Shown here: positions 1 through 11,735 of the stretch, in pieces | How the letters are laid out: each line of letters starts with the position of its first letter | Numbering within the stretch: the stretch's first letter is position 1 | Source: Primula veris | Lineage: Eukaryota > Streptophyta > Magnoliopsida > Ericales > Primulaceae | Length of the DNA stretch: 64,000 nucleotides | Direction of reading: 5' to 3' | Assembly: GCA_963682055.1 (NCBI GenBank) | Contig: OY821748.1 | Location: 1,989,001 to 2,053,000 of the forward strand | Notes under the pieces: generated by a model | Seen by the model: only the letters and a program-made list of their open reading frames with translations | The model's database searches: none | Told to the model about the DNA's origin: nothing | Made by a program: the position numbers and the translations under genes

Positions 1-111
1 TCAAAATTGTACTTTCTCATCTCCAATCTAGAAATTAGATAGATCTAGGCAATTGGTTTTCCATAATTTTAATGCTAGAAAATGTAAATAAACAAAACCT
101 TCTTTTGTTAC

Positions 112-638
112 CTGCAAGGTTCTGGTAAATCTTCTGGAGCAGTAACTTTAGGAGCCATCATACAGTAAAAAGTGTCCCTCCAGTTAGCTGCTTGTGCGGT
201 AAACAAATCAAAATTACTGTTATATACAACAGGCTTCATATAGTCCCTTGTGTACCACTCTTTTTTCACCTCATCATCTTGCTCATGAAATCTAAGTACC
301 CCATCATCATCATCTCATCTAACACACTAATGGGAATTCCATGGTTAATAACTTGGAAAAATCCCAAGGACTCTGAGGCCTCGCGTATTTGTTCGACGAC
401 TTTTTTGTGTTCGATCAAGTTTTTTGTTGATTTCCTCGAGGTCTATAATTGGAAAATTAAACTGTGTTTTTGTAGATAGTGATATTGGTTCACAAATATC
501 CCGTGGGTGGATGAAAAAATCCGGGATTTTGTTGATTTTGGAGTCGACTAAGCCTTTAACACCGGCTTTTGTATCATCGAATATCTTCAACTCGACTTCT
601 CTATAGTAGTTTGTTTCATTTTTTATGATAGCTCCCAT
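112..638 (-). pseudogene. 2-oxoglutarate/Fe(II) dioxygenase, exon 1 only (copy S), frameshifted
   Basis: First exon of an ACC-oxidase-homolog type dioxygenase reading left from the ATG at 638; the donor site follows base 112 (TGCAG|GTAAC). Exons 2-3 lie outside the window. The N-terminus carries the family block FDDTKAGVKGLVDSKI and the DIOX_N-type segment FNFPIIDLEE. The start frame stops near 345. The conserved stretch around [11 protein letters not shown] is read in a second frame, entered at an A6 run near 400-407, and the frame returns to the first one in an ATG repeat near 301-315. From there FHEQDDEVKKEWYTRD and the WRDT block are readable up to the splice site. The two shifts cancel in length (527 nt, same phase as its paralogs), but the protein is interrupted as written. 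It is a pseudogene, or has homopolymer sequence errors. It is divergent to Q1 across a ~1 kb spacer. Confidence 0.75.
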
Positions 639-1611
639 TTTCTTGTATTCTCAACTGGTTTATGTTTTTGTAACTGTTTTTTTATTTCAAAATAAGGTTC
701 ATGAGGATAAATACTTGAGGAAAAGGATAGGATTTAGATTGTAGATAGGCAATTGGGCAACTGGGCAGACAAAATATCTAATATTATTGCGGAAATTATC
801 TTCTGATTTTTTTTCTTAGAAGTCAAAGTATAAATCTAGAAGTAAGCATGTTCAATGAGCAATAACTTCTGTAGAATTTAACAAACAAGATAAGGGTAGA
901 AAGCCTCAAAATTTCCATACCACTCATTTTTTTCAGCACACTCAGATGAAGAATAAGACTCATGTTCTTTTTCCAATAATTGAATTTCTGGTATTCCATT
1001 TTTTCACTCAGTACTTCTCTAAGTAAACTATGGTAATTTTTCACATATTGATCGTACACTAACAAATCATAACCTTCATCATATTCAGTTGCCAGTTTGG
1101 GTATGCGTATGCCCAAGCCCAACCAAGCCAGCCTTATTTTCATGTTAAAAAAATGATGTTGCTTAACTATCACTAACACTATTTACTGTTATTCGGTAAG
1201 TAATTACATCTTCATTATAGACTTGTAGTTCAGTTCACTAAAATCATGTGATACGAAATACAAGTCAATTCTACATCATGCTATTAAGAAAATACTTGGA
1301 AACTACATCAACGAAGCACCGGATAACAATAATTACTCCAACTATTATTTTAAGCACCGGATAACAATAATTACTCCAACTATTATTTTAAAACTAGTAT
1401 TGCAAAATTGACATGTGCAAATAGACATACTCTATATTCGTTGGTAAGCTATTCTTTTCCAATTAATGGACTTATTCCTGATTGGATCTTAGAATGGAAA
1501 TTCAAGGAGATGACTCTACCTGCACAAAATAAATGCACGTTTATCCCATATTTCTATATTGATTTTCGGTGCCATTTGTCTTGCATCATATTCAAGAACG
1601 TGTGCTAAGAC
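639..1611. other. Spacer between divergent dioxygenases S and Q1
   Basis: No convincing gene. From about 892 to the Q1 start the sequence is closely repeated at about 36463-37165 in front of Q2, so it belongs to the duplicated block. Within 823-1179, on the minus strand, a decayed coding-like stretch is split over two frames; its counterpart at 36.5-36.7 kb carries a stop. Confidence 0.6.
1315..1390. repeat. 38 bp perfect tandem duplication upstream of Q1
   Basis: Two identical adjacent 38 bp units (1315-1352 and 1353-1390), each starting AGCACCGGATAACAATAATT. The Q2 upstream region has a single unit near 36900-36935, so the doubling happened after the block duplication. Confidence 0.9.
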
Positions 1612-1618
1612 TATAAAA
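1612..1618 (+). promoter_or_regulatory. TATA box of Q1
   Basis: TATAAAA 81 bp before the Q1 ATG. The same box, in the same context (GACTATAAAAGATAATA), stands before Q2 at 37080. Confidence 0.6.
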
Positions 1619-1698
1619 GATAATATTATCTTAAAACATATCTTCTATAAAGAGAATAAAGAGTTCAGTGTTTTTTACTTTTCAAGAAAAACAAACAA

Positions 1699-4600
1699 AT
1701 GGCTACTATCTCTAAAGATGACAGGATGAGAGAATTAAAAGCCTTTGACGATACGAAAACTGGTGTGAAAGGGCTCGTAGATACCGGAATACTAAATATC
1801 CCGCAAATTTTCATCAATAATCCAATCCCAAGTCCTACGTCGAAAGTTTTTAAAAATCTTGAGAATTTGGATTATAGTATCCCAGTCATTGATCTACAAG
1901 GGCTTTTACAAGGAGATGAAAGTTCACGGCCTTTGATCGTGGACCAAATACGCCATGCTTGTGAACATTGGGGTTTTTTCCAGTTAATAAATCATGGGAT
2001 TCCGAATTCTACCTTAGATAGTACTCTCGAGAGTGTTCGTAAATTCCATGAGCAGGAGAGTGAGGCTAAAAAGCAATTTTACACTCGTGGTCCAGGTAAA
2101 AAGGTGATGTATAACAGTAACTATACTCTTTTCACTTCAGCTGTCGCTGATTGGAGAGATAGCATCGCTTGTTTGATAGCTCCTCATCCACCGGAGCCTG
2201 AAGAATTGCCTCAAATATGCAGGTCATCTTTTTCACTTTACTTTTTTTCCCTACTAATGCCCCGAATAAAGTTAATTATTATTTGTTGGAAAAATGGGAA
2301 AAAAACATGTAGTTTAAACATGTTTTTCCAAAGTGGTCAGGGACCAACTTTGAGTCAATTTTTAATGCGACTCCTCAGTTTTTCTGAGGCCATACTCTAT
2401 GCGTTTGAGTAGCTCGTGCGACGAGCTTCGCAACGGTATATCGCATGACCAATTCGGAGGAATGGTGTGAATGATAATTGGACCCGAATGTTGGTACTCG
2501 AAAGAGGGAAAAACCGAAATCTGGAAAATGGGGTAGAGAGTGGGAATAAACCATGAGGGTTATCCCACATTGAAAAATCAAGATTGATTTTCACTCTATA
2601 TATACAAACCCATCCCATGTAGTTGGTAAACTAATTAAGTCCACATACCCATGAGTGAGTTAGTGTGTACCACACACGCGCGCGCTCGCTCGGGCCGCGG
2701 GATTTGGGATTTGGGATTTAGGGAATGTCTCGGGTCTCGTACTAAATCTGAAAAGGGACTTTTGCATATTTGCAAGAGCAGTCCCTAGAGTTCCAGAAAG
2801 GTTGAAACTCCAGCAGTAATGGAGGCGGATTCTGGGGATGTAACTCCCAGAATTAAATGACCACATTCAATTCTGCGGTTTCAGAATTCTCTATAAAGAG
2901 GCAGCCATCCCTTCACATTTCATACATTCAAATCAGTATCTTCTCTCTAACTAAAAAGCTGCATATAATTTTTATTCATAGCATTTAGAACCAGAGAGAA
3001 CCACCCACCAACAGCTCGACTTAGACTCGTCGCCAGTTTCCGGCGAGTCTTCCGAGAGACGTTGCACCTTGGGATCGAAGCGCCAACGCAACCAGAAACC
3101 TTAAGGTGGTTGGGCGAATATCGGTTAAGGGCATACTGTTAACAGTAGCCTCGTCCGTTTAATTTTACATTCTATCCGTTTTATTTTTTCCGCATTTAAA
3201 TTCAGTTTTACATTCTGTCCTTTCAATTCAGTATTTTAATTTCAGTTTTTTAATATTCTGTCCTTAGCTGTAGCTTTTCTTTTCTGTTTGTACTATTCTG
3301 TAATTATTTTAAAGTTCTGTTTCTGTTATGTAATTTCAATTATGTAATTTAATTCTGTAATTAGATTAGTTTCAATTCAGTCCTGGATTTTAAATTCATA
3401 ACAGAACAGTCCGGCTGTTAAGTTTTTACTTTCCAGTCCGGCAGTTTCTTTTAATTACAAAACAGTACATCAGATTATTAATTGATAATAATCTGATAAC
3501 GTTTGTTTTTTATTTACATTTCAGTACCTACATGTTGTAATCAATTTATTGTATTTCATTTGGAAATTAATAAAGATTACACTGGTTTTATTCAATTACT
3601 GTTTAGTCCTTTATTTATTATTAATTGTTATTTCGTACACGGAAACCAACAATCTTAACCGATATCGTGTTGTTTCTTTCATGTATTGATTAATACAATT
3701 ATTTATTTTATAAGGAATAATGCTTTCTTGTTTTCAATTCTAAATTATATTAGAAATTGAATTACAAAGAATAAATTCCAAACAGTTTTAATTTTTATTT
3801 TATTTTCTTGTTGATACCAACCGTTTTGGTATTCAATAAGAATCGTTTCAATCCTTTTAATATCAACCGTATTGATATTTAAAGGGATAAGAGTTTATTT
3901 TAATTTTGTTTGGTAATTCTTTTACAAACCCAAATTTCAGTTTTGGTGTTTGTTTATAGAATTGTTTGTACACGTATCTCATACGTTTTGTGTTGTCGTT
4001 TCAGATGACAAACACGTCGCCTATTCAGTTGCCTATCGGAAGTGAGCATGACCCAGTGGTTGGTGGAGATGTCCATAACACTGGGGGCGATGCGATTGTG
4101 GGGGCTACCGCCGATGACGTAGCTGCAGCGGCTGAGGCCGCCGCGGCTGCGGCCATGGCGGATGCTACGGCCAAAGCTGAGGCTGCGGCCGAAGCAGCGG
4201 CCACGACCAAGGCTGCAGCTAAGGCTGCGGCAAGAGCCAAGGCTGCGGCCAAGGGCAAGGCACCGATGTATTCGGCTGTGCCTACTTTGCCGACTTCTCA
4301 TCTGGAGAAACCGGAAAAATTCAGGGGAGACAACTTTAAACGTTGGCAGCAAAAGATGCTGTTTTATCTCACCACTCTGAATTTGACCAGGTTTCTCAAG
4401 GAGACTGCTCCCGTCCTAAGCGAGGACGATCTGGACGAGCAGTCGTTCTCTGCGGTTGAGGCATGGAGACATGCCGACTACCTATGCAAGAACTATATCC
4501 TGTGTGCTCTAGATGACACGCTGTTTAGTGTTTTCGAGCCCAAAGCTACTGCAAAGGAGCTGTGGGAGACTCTCGAAAATAAGTACAAGGTGAATAACGC

Positions 4601-7600
4601 TGGCACAAAGAGATTTGTTGTCACGGACTTTCACGAGTACCGTATGACTGACAGCAGGGGTGTCATGGAGCAAGTTGAGGAGCTCCAACTGATTTATCAC
4701 CGCCTTGAGGCTGAGGGGCTAGTTATTAATGAGCCTTTCCAGGTGGCACTCATGATTGAGAAATTGTCGCCGTCTTGGAAAGACTTTCAAAACTACCTGA
4801 AGCACAAGCGGAAGGAAATGAGGTTGGAGGGGCTCATTGAGAAGCTCAATATCGAGGTGAGCAACCGTCGCTCCGTGAGGAGAGTCGGTGGTGCTGTCAT
4901 CCCGATGGCAAAGGCCAATGTGGTCGAAAGCTCCAACGTCAAACGGAAACGTTTTGACACCGGAGGCAGTGCTGTTGTCGCAAAGAAATTTGCGGGAACC
5001 TGCTTTGTGTGTAACAGGACCGGCCATCGTGCCGCGGACTGTTATAACAATAAAGGCGCTGCTAAGCCTAAGCCCCCCCCCCCCCCCCCGAGGAACTTTA
5101 AAGGCAAGGGAAAGAGGAAAGCTCCAGCCCAGGCGCATCTGGCTGAGGGAGGACGAGATGACGACCACTTTACTGCTGTGGTCTCTGAGGTCAATCTCGT
5201 GGGGAGCAACCCCAAAGAGTGGTGGCTGGATACTGGCGCCACAAGCCACATCTGCTCAACAAGGTGGATGTTTAAGACCTACGAAGCGGTAGAGGGAGAA
5301 AGCTGCTTCATGGGAAATTCTGCTACTTCCAAGGTGGAAGGAAAAGGAATGGTCGTGATGAAGATGACCTCGGGAAAAGAGCTGAGGTTGACAAATGTGC
5401 TTCATGTTCCAGATATCCGCAAGAATTTGGTATCAGGATCGGTGATGGTGAAGAACGGGTTTAAACTAGTTTTAGAATCCGATAAAATTGTAATCACCAA
5501 AAATGGTGTCTATGTAGGCCGTGGCTATATGACCAACGGCATGTTTAAGTTAAACGTAGGGACACCTGCTCTCAATAAAGGTGCTAAAGCTGAGGCTAGC
5601 ACAAGTAATGTAATGACTGTTGCCCAAGAGGCCAATAAAAATTCCGAGTTTAATTATTTATTTGAGTCATTTCATTTGTGGCATGGTAGATTAGGTCACG
5701 TGAATTATAATTCTTTAAAGAAATTAATTTCACTAAAACTAATACCAAATTTCGTTTTTGATAAGCAACACAAATGTGAGATTTGTGTAGAAGCAAAATT
5801 AACGAAATCATCGTTTCAACATGTTGAACGAGAAAGTGAACCTCTCGGTCTAATACACACGGATGTATGCGACTTAAAGTTTATACAAACGCGAGGAGGG
5901 AAAAAGTACTTTGTCACCTTTATAGATGATTGTACTAGATACTGTTACGTTTACTTAATGAGAAGTAAAGACGAAGCAGTAGAGAAATTCGCTCTTTATA
6001 AGACCGAAGTTGAAAGTCAACTCAATAAGAAAATTAAAACATTGAGAAGTGATAGAGGCGGTGAATATGAATCACCGTTTGAACAGATATGCGCTGAAAG
6101 CGGCATTATACATCAAACCACAGCCCCATACACTCCCGAGCAAAATGGGGTTGCTGAGCGTAAAAATAGAACGCTAAAGGAAATGATGAATGCTATGCTA
6201 ATCAGTTCTGGGTTACCCCAGAACATGTGGGGGGAAGCTGTACTTTCCGCTAACTATGTTTTAAACAAGTTACCACATAAGAAGCGAGAAAAGACTCCAT
6301 ATGAATTATGGAAAGGTCATCAACCCAGTTATAAGAACCTGCAGGTTTGGGGTTGTCTCGTAAAGGTCCTAGTTCCCACTCCTAAGAGGATGAGAATTGG
6401 TCCTAAGACGGTGGACTGTGTGTTCATCGGATATGCACAGAATAGTAGTGCATATCGGTTTCTCGTGCACAAGTCGGACAATCCCGATGTGCATGTAGAT
6501 ACGTATATGGAAAGCCGAGAGGCCTCTTTCTTTGAAGATATCTTTCCCCGGAAATTACCTACATCTGTACCAACTGAAGAGTTGAACAGTGAAGGAAATG
6601 TGGGGGCAAGTGAACCGACAGAGGAAGAAGAAGAGGAAGAGCCTCGGCGCAGCAAAAGGGCAAGGAAGGAAACTTCCTTTGGACCTGATTTCCTAACATT
6701 CATGGTTGAAGGCGAACCGGCGACATATAAACAAGCTATGTCAACACCGGATTCCCAATATTGGGAAGAAGCCATTCAAAATGAAATTGAATCAATCATG
6801 CAAAACCACACTTGGGAACTAGTGGATCTTCCGAAAGGATGCAAGCCCCTAGGTCACAAGTGGATCTTCAAGAGGAAGTTAAAGGTTGACGGCACGATTG
6901 AGAAATACAAGGCGAGACTTGTAGTAAAAGGATTCAGGCAAACGGAAGGTGTCGATTATTTTGACACGTATGCCCCAGTCTCCAGGAAAACGTCTATCCG
7001 AATTGTCATTGCTCTCGCAGCTTTGTTTGATATGGAAATACATCAAATGGATGTAAAGACGGCATTTCTGAATGGAGAACTGGAAGAAGAGATTTACATG
7101 GAACAACCGGAAGGGTTTGTAGTTCCTGGTAAAGAGCACCAAGTGTGCAAACTTGTAAAGTCTCTATATGGACTCAAACAAGCGCCAAAGCAATGGCACG
7201 AGAAGTTTGATAGAATTATGCTATCAAACGGTTTTCATATTAATGAGTGTGATAAATGTGTCTACTCTAAAGGAAGTGGAAGATACTGTGTTGTAGTCTG
7301 TCTCTATGTGGATGACATGATCATAATTGGGAGTAATGATAGAATCAGCTCCACAAAGAAAATGTTATCACAACACTTCGATATGAAGGACCTGGGTATA
7401 GCTGATGTAATACTTGGTATGAAGATTACCAAAACATCAGAAGGGTATGCCTTGTCCCAAAGTCACTATGTTAAACAAGTTTTAGACAAGTTTGACAAGG
7501 ACAGTAAAGCTATGTCAAGAACCCCAATTGAGTTCAACTGTAACCTGAAAAAGAATTTCGGTAAAAGTGTGAATCAATTGGAGTTCTCTCGAGTCATAGG

Positions 7601-10600
7601 CAGTCTCATGTATATAATGAATTGCACTAGACCAGACATAGCAAACTCAGTGAGTAGACTGAGCAGGTACACCAGTAATCCAAATGAGGAACACTGGAAG
7701 GCCATAATGAAACTTCTCAGGTATATGAGGTTTTCAGCCGATTACGGGCTGCACTATACCAGATATCCAGCGGTACTGGAAGGGTATTCAGATGCCAACT
7801 GGATATCAGACTCCAATAGCACAATATCCACGAGTGGATATGTGTTTATAATGGGAGGAGCTGCTGTGTCTTGGAGATCCTCCAAACAGACATGTATTGC
7901 AAGGTCAACTATGGAATCAGAATTCATAGCGTTAGACTTAGCAACCGAAGAGGCAGACTGGCTGAGAAGTCTATTGGAAGGAATTCCAATGTGGCCGAAA
8001 CCTGTTCCCGCAATAAGCGTGCATTGTGATAGTCAATCAGCTACTGCGCGGGCTCAGGATCATATGTATAATGGAAAGTCTCGACATATACGTCGGAGAC
8101 ATAAATCCGTAAGAGAATTGTTATCCAATGGTGTGGTATCCTTAGATTTTGTAAGATCAAAGGAAAACATAGCGGATCCATTAACTAAAGGCTTGACTCA
8201 AGTGGGAGTCGAGACGTCATCGAACGGAATGGGATTAAAGCCCATTAAATTGGTGGCCCCCCCATAGGCAACACAACCTAAACGGAATCTTTCCTGATAG
8301 GTTCAAAGGGAAACTGAACTGTGGGGGCAACCGAACAAAGCACTCGGGAACCTGGAGTTCCCAGCCCATCTCCGCGATGACAGAGTGATAGACCTGTACC
8401 ATTGTAAGGGTGAGCTTGAGGCTCTTAATGATCCAAGTAACTCGACGGTCGAGTAAAGTGAGTCAGGACACTTTCGACTTGGAACACCTATAACTAGTGT
8501 GTAAGGCCGGTACCATGTGATGAGCTTGGGCTAATTCACTAGAGCACTGAGTTGAAGTTGCCAAGGCAGTCCAGGCCAAATATGGACAACAACTAAAGGG
8601 CCTAGTACGTGGGTAGAGAGGGCACTGTGCGGGTGCCATTCTGGGATACACAAAGCTTGATGGTTCAAAGCTTTACCGCTACCTAATAGCAGTATTCTGG
8701 GTGGTACTCCGCTACGGCAGGTTCAAGGCGCGCGCTACCTGACCTTAGGCAGTGAACTTTTGCGGTTCTCTTGATTTGCATTTAGGACATGGGCTTTCGA
8801 GCCAATTGCATTCATGTGGGGGATTGTTGGAAAAATGGGAAAAAACATGTAGTTTAAACATGTTTTTCCAAAGTGGTCAGGGACCAACTTTGAGTCAATT
8901 TTTAATGCGACTCCTCAGTTTTTCTGAGTCCATACTCTATGCGTTTGAGTAGCTCATGCGACGAGCTTCGCAACGGTATATCGCATGACCAATTCGGAGG
9001 AATGGTGTGAATGATAATTGGACTCGAATGTTGGTACTCGAAAGAGGGAAAAACCGAAATCTGGAAAATGGGGTAGAGAGTGGGAATAAACCATGAGGGT
9101 TATCCCACATTGGAAAATCAAGGTTGATTTTCACTCTATATATACAAACCCATCCCATGTAGTTGGTAAACTAATTAAGTCCACATACCCATGAGTGGGT
9201 TAGTGTGTACCACACACGCGCGCGCTCGCTCGGGTCTCGGGTCTCGGGACGCGGGCCGCGGGATGCGGGATTTGGGATTTGGGATTTGGGATATGGGATT
9301 TGGGATTTGGGGAATGTCTCGGGTCTCGGGTCTCGGGTCTTGGGTCTTGGGTCTTGTACTAAATCTGAAAAGGGACTTTTGCATATTTGCAAGAGCAGTC
9401 CCTAGAGTTCCAGAAAGGTTGAAACTCCAGCAGTAATGGAGACGGATTCTGGGGATGTAACTCTCAGAATTAAATGACCACATTCAATTCTGCGGTTTCA
9501 GAATTCTCTATAAAGAGGCAGCCATCCCTTCACATTTCATACATTCAAATCAGTATCTTCTCTCTAACTAAAAAGCTGCATATAATTTTTATTCATAGCA
9601 TTTAGAACCAGAGAGAACCACCCACCAACAGCTCGACTTAGACTCGTCGCCAGTTTCCGGCGAGTCTTCCGAGAGACGTTGTACCTTGGGATCGAAGCGC
9701 CAACGCAACCAGAAACCTTAAGGTGGTTGGGCGAATATCGGTTAAGGGCATACTGTTAACAGTAGCCTCGTCCGTTTAATTTTACATTCTGTCCGTTTTA
9801 TTTTTTCCGCATTTAAATTCAGTTTTACATTCTGTCCTTTCAATTCAGTATTTTAATTTCAGTTTTTTAATATTCTGTCCTTAGCTGTAGCTTTTCTTTT
9901 CTGTTTGTACTATTCTGTAATTATTTTAAAGTTCTGTTTCTGTTCTGTAATTTCAATTCTGTAATTTAATTCTGTAATTAGATTAGTTTCAATTCAGTCC
10001 TGGATTTTAAATTCATAACAGAACAGTCCGGCTGTTAAGTTTTTACTTTCCAGTCCGGCAGTTTCTTTTAATTACAAAACAGTACATCAGATTATTAATT
10101 GATAATAATCTGATAACGTTTGTTTTTTATTTACATTTCAGTACCTACATGTTGTAATCAATTTATTGTATTTCATTTGGAAATTAATAAAGATTACACT
10201 GGTTTTATTCAATTACTGTTTAGTCCTTTATTTATTATTAATTGTTATTTCGTACACGGAAACCAACATTATTTTTATTTCCTTAGTTAGAAACTTTAAG
10301 GTTTGTCAACTAGTTAAACAAGCTGCAATACAAATTTGTGGATAAATTGCTTAACTGATAGTAGATGTGATACAAAATTTCAATTCTTTGTATGATTGAT
10401 TTAGCATACAAGTTTTGGGGGCAACACACTGTCACTTAAATCACTTGATCACTTAATCACCTAATCACCTAATCACTTTGAGCAAAGATATGTGTTAAGT
10501 AACAAAAATGGTTAAAAACTAGAGAGATAGTTATGCTTGGTTTCCTCTTTTCCTTTTGTCACAATGTATACTAATACTCTTTTGGGGGAAAGTTTTTACT

Positions 10601-11735
10601 TTTTAGATGATATCTTACCAATTACTCCGTACTTACAATTTGCAGAAAAGAAATGATAGAGTACTCATTCAGAGTTATGAAATTGGGTTACATTTTATTG
10701 GAGCTAATGTCCATCTCACTTGGTCTTGAATCAGACCACTTGAATTCAAAAGGATGTGGTGAGGGACTTGTAATTATTGGACATTATTACCCCAAATGCC
10801 CTCAACCACATTTAACTTTGGGGGCTAGTAAACACACAGATACTGATTTTCTCACTATACTTTTGCAAAACCAAGTTAGTGGTCTTCAAGTTCTTCATCA
10901 AGATCAATGGATAGATGTTCCCCCTGTTAATGGAGCTCTTGTTGTGAACCTTGGAAATCTTATGCAAGTGAGTATTTAACATTTATATAATCCTCTATTG
11001 GATCATTGTTGTTGTTTAATCTGTTAGGTTACTATGACTCTTGAATTAATAGCTTATTGATCAACCGTCGTTTCTGCTTTTCGTAAACAAATGGTTCGTC
11101 TGATTGCAGCTTTTCAGCTCAATATTTTTTTGCCTTGAAATTGTACTTAGCAGGAACTCTCCAAACATGAGCTTTTTTTTCCTCTTTCTTTTAGTCAAGA
11201 TCCCAAGCTAAAAATTATTGTATCAACAAAATTTAGTTTTTTTACAGATATCGCCAAATATGTTCATACAAAAGCGCTACTAGCAATAAGTACCTAGACT
11301 ATTCTAGAATTCTTTAAATTCCGATTATTGCGAAAATAAAAGAGCTTTTGCTTTCATCCAAATGCCATTCATCTTAACAGTTAATTCAGTTACATATGGA
11401 TAGATTTACCTTCATACGCAATCTGAAGAAACAAGATTTTTTCCTTCTCATTCTACTTCTCATGTGTTTGTCTTTTACAGCTAATTACGAATGACAAATT
11501 TAAAAGCGTGAATCATAGAGTATTGGCAAGAGATACGCCAAGAGTCTCGATAGCATGTTTTTTACGCCCTCAAAAGGATACGGATGGTGACTTCAGGATT
11601 TATGGACCGATGAAAGAGATTTTACTAGAAGGAGAAGCTCCAATTTACAAGGATATAACAATACAAGAGTATGATGCTCACCACTTCTCCAAAGGACTTG
11701 ACGGTGTTTCTGCAATAGAGCACTTCAAGTTGTGA
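1699..11735 (+). CDS. 2-oxoglutarate/Fe(II) dioxygenase, ACC-oxidase-homolog type (copy Q1), interrupted by a copia element in intron 1
   Basis: Three exons: 1699-2222, 10646-10967 and 11481-11735, with GT..AG borders and phases matching all paralogs; 366 aa, no stop. Exon 1 carries the N-terminal block [17 protein letters not shown], the DIOX_N domain (about residues 60-170) and [10 protein letters not shown]. Exons 2-3 carry the 2OG-Fe(II) oxygenase fold with iron ligands H238, D240 and H294 and the 2OG-binding pair R303-x-S305. Such enzymes hydroxylate or desaturate small molecules in the cytosol; the substrate cannot be read from sequence. Intron 1 is ~8.4 kb because a 7,985 bp copia element sits in it in the sense direction. 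Exon 2 has N where Q2 and R have D at two conserved sites ([15 protein letters not shown]). Expression may be impaired by premature polyadenylation in the LTR; the frame itself is open. Confidence 0.8.
2284..3651 (+). repeat. 5' LTR of copia element
   Basis: 1,368 bp, TG..CA ends. TATAAA at 2892-2897 lies in a CTCTATAAAGAGG context, so transcription probably starts near 2920. A simple-repeat patch of GGGATTTGGGATTT type lies near 2697-2730 and is much shorter than in the 3' LTR. Confidence 0.93.
3652..3667 (+). other. Possible primer-binding site of copia element (non-canonical)
   Basis: The bases directly after the 5' LTR do not match the usual copia initiator-Met site (TGGTATCAGAGC). Instead CTTAACCGATAT (3654-3665) is the exact reverse complement of ATATCGGTTAAG inside the LTR leader (3118-3129). 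Function is unproven. Confidence 0.3.
4005..8267 (+). CDS. Copia gag-pol polyprotein
   Basis: Single 1,420 aa frame. I take the ATG at 4005, because the open frame upstream begins only with TTG and TTTCAG stands right before this ATG (possibly a 3' splice site in the leader). Order: Ala/Lys-rich N-terminal segment (about residues 38-86), UBN2-like Gag, CCHC knuckle starting C333 ([14 protein letters not shown]), proline run coded by 17 C's, aspartic protease [12 protein letters not shown] (D409), GAG-pre-integrase [10 protein letters not shown], integrase core beginning D620 with RSDRGGEY and a later TPEQNGVAE glutamate, copia-type reverse transcriptase with LYVDDM (D1103/D1104), and RNase H ([14 protein letters not shown]). 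Integrase before RT defines Ty1/copia. No stops or frameshifts are seen, so it is potentially active. Confidence 0.95.
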   Translation: MTNTSPIQLPIGSEHDPVVGGDVHNTGGDAIVGATADDVAAAAEAAAAAAMADATAKAEAAAEAAATTKAAAKAAARAKAAAKGKAPMYSAVPTLPTSHLEKPEKFRGDNFKRWQQKMLFYLTTLNLTRFLKETAPVLSEDDLDEQSFSAVEAWRHADYLCKNYILCALDDTLFSVFEPKATAKELWETLENKYKVNNAGTKRFVVTDFHEYRMTDSRGVMEQVEELQLIYHRLEAEGLVINEPFQVALMIEKLSPSWKDFQNYLKHKRKEMRLEGLIEKLNIEVSNRRSVRRVGGAVIPMAKANVVESSNVKRKRFDTGGSAVVAKKFAGTCFVCNRTGHRAADCYNNKGAAKPKPPPPPPRNFKGKGKRKAPAQAHLAEGGRDDDHFTAVVSEVNLVGSNPKEWWLDTGATSHICSTRWMFKTYEAVEGESCFMGNSATSKVEGKGMVVMKMTSGKELRLTNVLHVPDIRKNLVSGSVMVKNGFKLVLESDKIVITKNGVYVGRGYMTNGMFKLNVGTPALNKGAKAEASTSNVMTVAQEANKNSEFNYLFESFHLWHGRLGHVNYNSLKKLISLKLIPNFVFDKQHKCEICVEAKLTKSSFQHVERESEPLGLIHTDVCDLKFIQTRGGKKYFVTFIDDCTRYCYVYLMRSKDEAVEKFALYKTEVESQLNKKIKTLRSDRGGEYESPFEQICAESGIIHQTTAPYTPEQNGVAERKNRTLKEMMNAMLISSGLPQNMWGEAVLSANYVLNKLPHKKREKTPYELWKGHQPSYKNLQVWGCLVKVLVPTPKRMRIGPKTVDCVFIGYAQNSSAYRFLVHKSDNPDVHVDTYMESREASFFEDIFPRKLPTSVPTEELNSEGNVGASEPTEEEEEEEPRRSKRARKETSFGPDFLTFMVEGEPATYKQAMSTPDSQYWEEAIQNEIESIMQNHTWELVDLPKGCKPLGHKWIFKRKLKVDGTIEKYKARLVVKGFRQTEGVDYFDTYAPVSRKTSIRIVIALAALFDMEIHQMDVKTAFLNGELEEEIYMEQPEGFVVPGKEHQVCKLVKSLYGLKQAPKQWHEKFDRIMLSNGFHINECDKCVYSKGSGRYCVVVCLYVDDMIIIGSNDRISSTKKMLSQHFDMKDLGIADVILGMKITKTSEGYALSQSHYVKQVLDKFDKDSKAMSRTPIEFNCNLKKNFGKSVNQLEFSRVIGSLMYIMNCTRPDIANSVSRLSRYTSNPNEEHWKAIMKLLRYMRFSADYGLHYTRYPAVLEGYSDANWISDSNSTISTSGYVFIMGGAAVSWRSSKQTCIARSTMESEFIALDLATEEADWLRSLLEGIPMWPKPVPAISVHCDSQSATARAQDHMYNGKSRHIRRRHKSVRELLSNGVVSLDFVRSKENIADPLTKGLTQVGVETSSNGMGLKPIKLVAPP
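8816..8824 (+). other. Polypurine tract of copia element
   Basis: GTGGGGGAT directly before the 3' LTR, the usual position and composition of the plus-strand primer. Confidence 0.75.
8825..10268 (+). repeat. 3' LTR of copia element
   Basis: 1,444 bp, 76 bp longer than the 5' LTR. Most of the difference is expansion of GGGTCTC/GGGTCTT and GGGATTT repeats at about 9228-9358. TATAAA at 9509-9514. Confidence 0.93.

Larger units (their letters stand above)
2284..10268 (+). mobile_element. Full-length Ty1/copia LTR retrotransposon in intron 1 of Q1
   Basis: Begins TGTTGG and ends CCAACA, flanked by the perfect 5 bp target duplication TTATT (2279-2283 and 10269-10273). The empty site is seen in intron 1 of Q2 near 37740. 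LTRs are 1,368 and 1,444 bp, enclosing one continuous gag-pol frame. The LTRs differ by about a dozen substitutions outside a variable simple-repeat block, roughly 0.9% by eye, so insertion is recent. All parts needed for autonomy appear present. Confidence 0.95.

Noticed and set aside
4025..5292. Several long frames antisense or in other frames of copia gag
   Set aside because: Shadows of the GC-rich, Ala-coding gag sequence.
9171..9483. Arg/Pro-rich frames in the 3' LTR
   Set aside because: Produced by the GGGTCTC/GGGATTT simple repeats; the 5' LTR has no equal frame.
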